The position numbers were made by a program, and so were the translations under genes. Below are positions 62,295 through 64,000 of a stretch of 64,000 bases of DNA, in pieces; within the stretch, counting starts at the first letter, position 1, and each line of letters opens with the position of its first letter. The notes under the pieces are model-generated. The model saw only the letters and a program-made list of their open reading frames with translations, did not search any database and was not told where the DNA came from. This DNA comes from Petrolisthes cinctipes (Eukaryota > Arthropoda > Malacostraca > Decapoda > Porcellanidae), in contig JAWQEG010000470.1 in NCBI GenBank assembly GCA_033782935.1, positions 2,542,001 through 2,606,000 on the forward strand. Reading direction: 5' to 3'.

Positions 62295-64000
62295 GCCTAC
62301 TCCGTGTTAGAGTATTTTCATAATACAGGCGCAAAACATGCTGGAAATTAATATTTTAGGTGCCCAAAGTCAATATGTGTATTTATATTCTATACCCGTT
62401 TATTTCCCAAATTCAGGCTCAAAACACCCGAAAATTCGATTTTGTTGGGTCCCAGAAGCGATCTGTACATGCCTACTCCGTGTTAGAGTATTTTCAAGAT
62501 ACAGGCCCAAAACATGCTGAAAATCAATATTTTAGGTGCCCAAAATCGATATGTGCATGCATCTTCTGTACCGGTTTATATATCAAATTCAGGTTCAGAA
62601 CACCCGAAAATTTGATATTTTTGGGTCCCAGAAGCGATCTGTACATGCCTACTCTGTGTTAGAGTATTTTCAAAATACAGGCCCAAAACATGCTAAAAAT
62701 CGATATTTTAGGTGCCCAAAGTCAATATATGTATGCATCATCTGTACCCGTTTATATCCCTAATTCAGGCTCAAAACACTCGAAAATTCGATATTTTTGT
62801 GTACCAGAAGCGATCTGTACATGCCTACTCCGTGTTAGAGTATTTTCAAAATGCAGGCCCAAAACATGCTCAAAATCGATATTTTGGGTGCCCAAAGTCG
62901 ATATGTGCATGCATCTTCTGTACCCGTTTATATCTCAAATTCAGGTTCAGAACACCCGAAAATTTGATATTTTCGGGTCCCAGAAGCGATCTGTACATGC
63001 CTACTCCGTGTTAGAGTATTTTTAATATACAGCCACAAAACATGCTGAAAATCGATATTTTAGGTGCCCAAAGTCAATATGTGTATGCATCTTCTGTACC
63101 CGTTTATTTCCCAAATTCAGGCTCAAAACACCCGAAAATTCGATATTTTTTGGTCCCAGAAGAGAACTGTACATGCCTACTCAGTGCTAGAATTTATTGA
63201 AGATATAGGCCCAAAACATGCTAAAAATCGATATTTTAGGTGCCCAAAGTCGATATGTGCATGCATCTTCTGTACCCGTTTATATCTCAAATTCAGACTT
63301 AAAACGCACGAAAATTCGATATCTTTGTGTCCCAGAAGCGATCTGTACATGCCTACTCCGTGTTAGAGTATTTTCAAAATACAGGCCCAAAACATGCTCA
63401 AAATCGATATTTTAGGTGCCAAAAGTCGATATGTGCATGCATCTTCTTTACCCGTTTATATCCCAAATTCAGGTTCAAAACACTCTAAAATTCGATATTT
63501 TTGGGTTTCAGAAGCGATCTGTACATGCCTACTCAGTGCTAGAATATTTTCAAAATGTAGGCCCAAAACCTGCTAAAATCGATATTTTGGGTGCCCAAAG
63601 TCGATATGTGCATGCATCTTCTGTACCCGTTTATATCTCAAATTCAGGCTCAAAACACCCGAAAATTCGATATTTTTGGGTCCCAGAAGCGATCTGTACA
63701 TGCCTAATCCGTGTTAGAGTATTTTCAATATACAGCCACAAAACATGCTGAAAATCGATATTTTAGGTGCCCAAAGTCAATATGTGTATGCATCTTCTGT
63801 ACCCGTTTATTTCCCAAATTCAGGCTCAAAACAACCGAAAATTCGATATTTTTTGGTCCCAGAAGAGAACTGTACATGCCTATTCAGTGCTAGAATGTTT
63901 TCAAATTACAGACCCAAAACATGCTAAAAATCGATATTTTAGGTGTCAGAAGTCGATATGTGCATGCATCTTCTGTACCCGTTTATATCTCAAATTCAGG
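62295..64000 (+). repeat. 14-monomer HOR, copy 3 (cut by window end)
   Basis: Matches copy 2 for about 480 bp, then skips to the part equivalent to 60.7 kb, and later matches 58489 onward at 4575 bp. The order shows loss of several monomers inside the unit. It runs off the end of the window. Confidence 0.8.

Larger units (their letters stand above)
1..64000 (+). repeat. Satellite DNA array, ~176-bp monomer, whole window
   Basis: Every part of the window is made of one tandem repeat. The landmark GATCTG recurs at 25, 201, 377, 552, 728, 904, 1080, 1256 and 1431, giving steps of 176 or 175 bp, and the same phase can be followed to the end. A few monomers have small indels (163, 164, 174, 178 and 180 bp). 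All monomers point the same way and no foreign sequence interrupts them. The representative monomer has about 39% G+C. Monomers of 150-180 bp in long homogeneous arrays are typical of eukaryotic centromeric or heterochromatic satellites; that location is inferred here. I do not recognise the family or the species. Confidence 0.98.

Noticed and set aside
1..64000. CRISPR-like regular spacing of conserved blocks
   Set aside because: The 'spacers' between conserved blocks are themselves conserved in every monomer, and the period is a satellite period. No short direct repeat with unique spacers is present.
1..64000. Human-type alpha satellite
   Set aside because: The period is 176 rather than 171 bp, the monomer has an 88-bp dimeric structure, and I see no match to alphoid landmark motifs beyond a weak CENP-B-box-like 17-mer.
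1..64000. Telomeric or simple microsatellite repeats
   Set aside because: I saw no run of a telomere-like hexamer or heptamer and no microsatellite beyond short A/T runs.

Overview
The whole 64 kb window is one uninterrupted satellite DNA array. Head-to-tail monomers of about 176 bp (roughly 364 of them) run from the first base to the last, all in the same orientation. I see no gene, RNA gene, transposable element, CRISPR array or other non-satellite sequence. The apparent open reading frames are readings of the repeat itself: 176 is not a multiple of 3, so a frame is not kept from one monomer to the next, and the same translations recur at every monomer. The array implies a eukaryotic nuclear genome and a heterochromatic locus, perhaps centromeric or pericentromeric. 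I do not recognise the family and cannot name the species. It is not human-type alpha satellite by length or by motifs I can see.

The monomer is itself an old dimer. A left half (A, 88 bp) and a right half (B, 88 bp) align without gaps at about 68% identity (60 of 88 positions in the exemplar at 47368-47543), and both carry the same 10-bp core TCGATATTTT at the same offset. The representative monomer is about 39% G+C. Variation between monomers is largely CG to CA or TG change plus a few linked subfamily haplotypes.

Above the monomer there are several different higher-order repeat (HOR) regimes. (1) About 1-9060: a 5-monomer, 879-bp HOR in tandem, plus a displaced copy of the surroundings that has lost exactly two 879-bp units, and a 4-monomer (702-bp) pair. 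(2) 9020-10745: a 6-monomer (1055-bp) pair, followed by a heterogeneous stretch to about 13.2 kb. (3) 13.2-32 kb: a mosaic of three recurring modules (called M1, M2 and M3 here), with two different 11-monomer tandem duplications of 1936 and 1935 bp. (4) 32-42 kb: a 20-21-monomer repeat (about 3.5-3.7 kb) and a 10-monomer repeat of 1747 bp. (5) 42-46.6 kb: heterogeneous. (6) 46.6-53 kb: a 13-14-monomer repeat with a local 3-mer/2-mer amplification. (7) 54.2-56.3 kb: a 6-monomer (1056-bp) tandem pair. (8) 57.4-64 kb: a 14-monomer (about 2463-bp) repeat.

Nothing here acts as an operon or pathway. The sequence instead records repeated unequal exchange and local amplification at several scales. 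Offsets and module limits were read by eye from recurring landmarks; limits are good to a few tens of bases unless a landmark is named.
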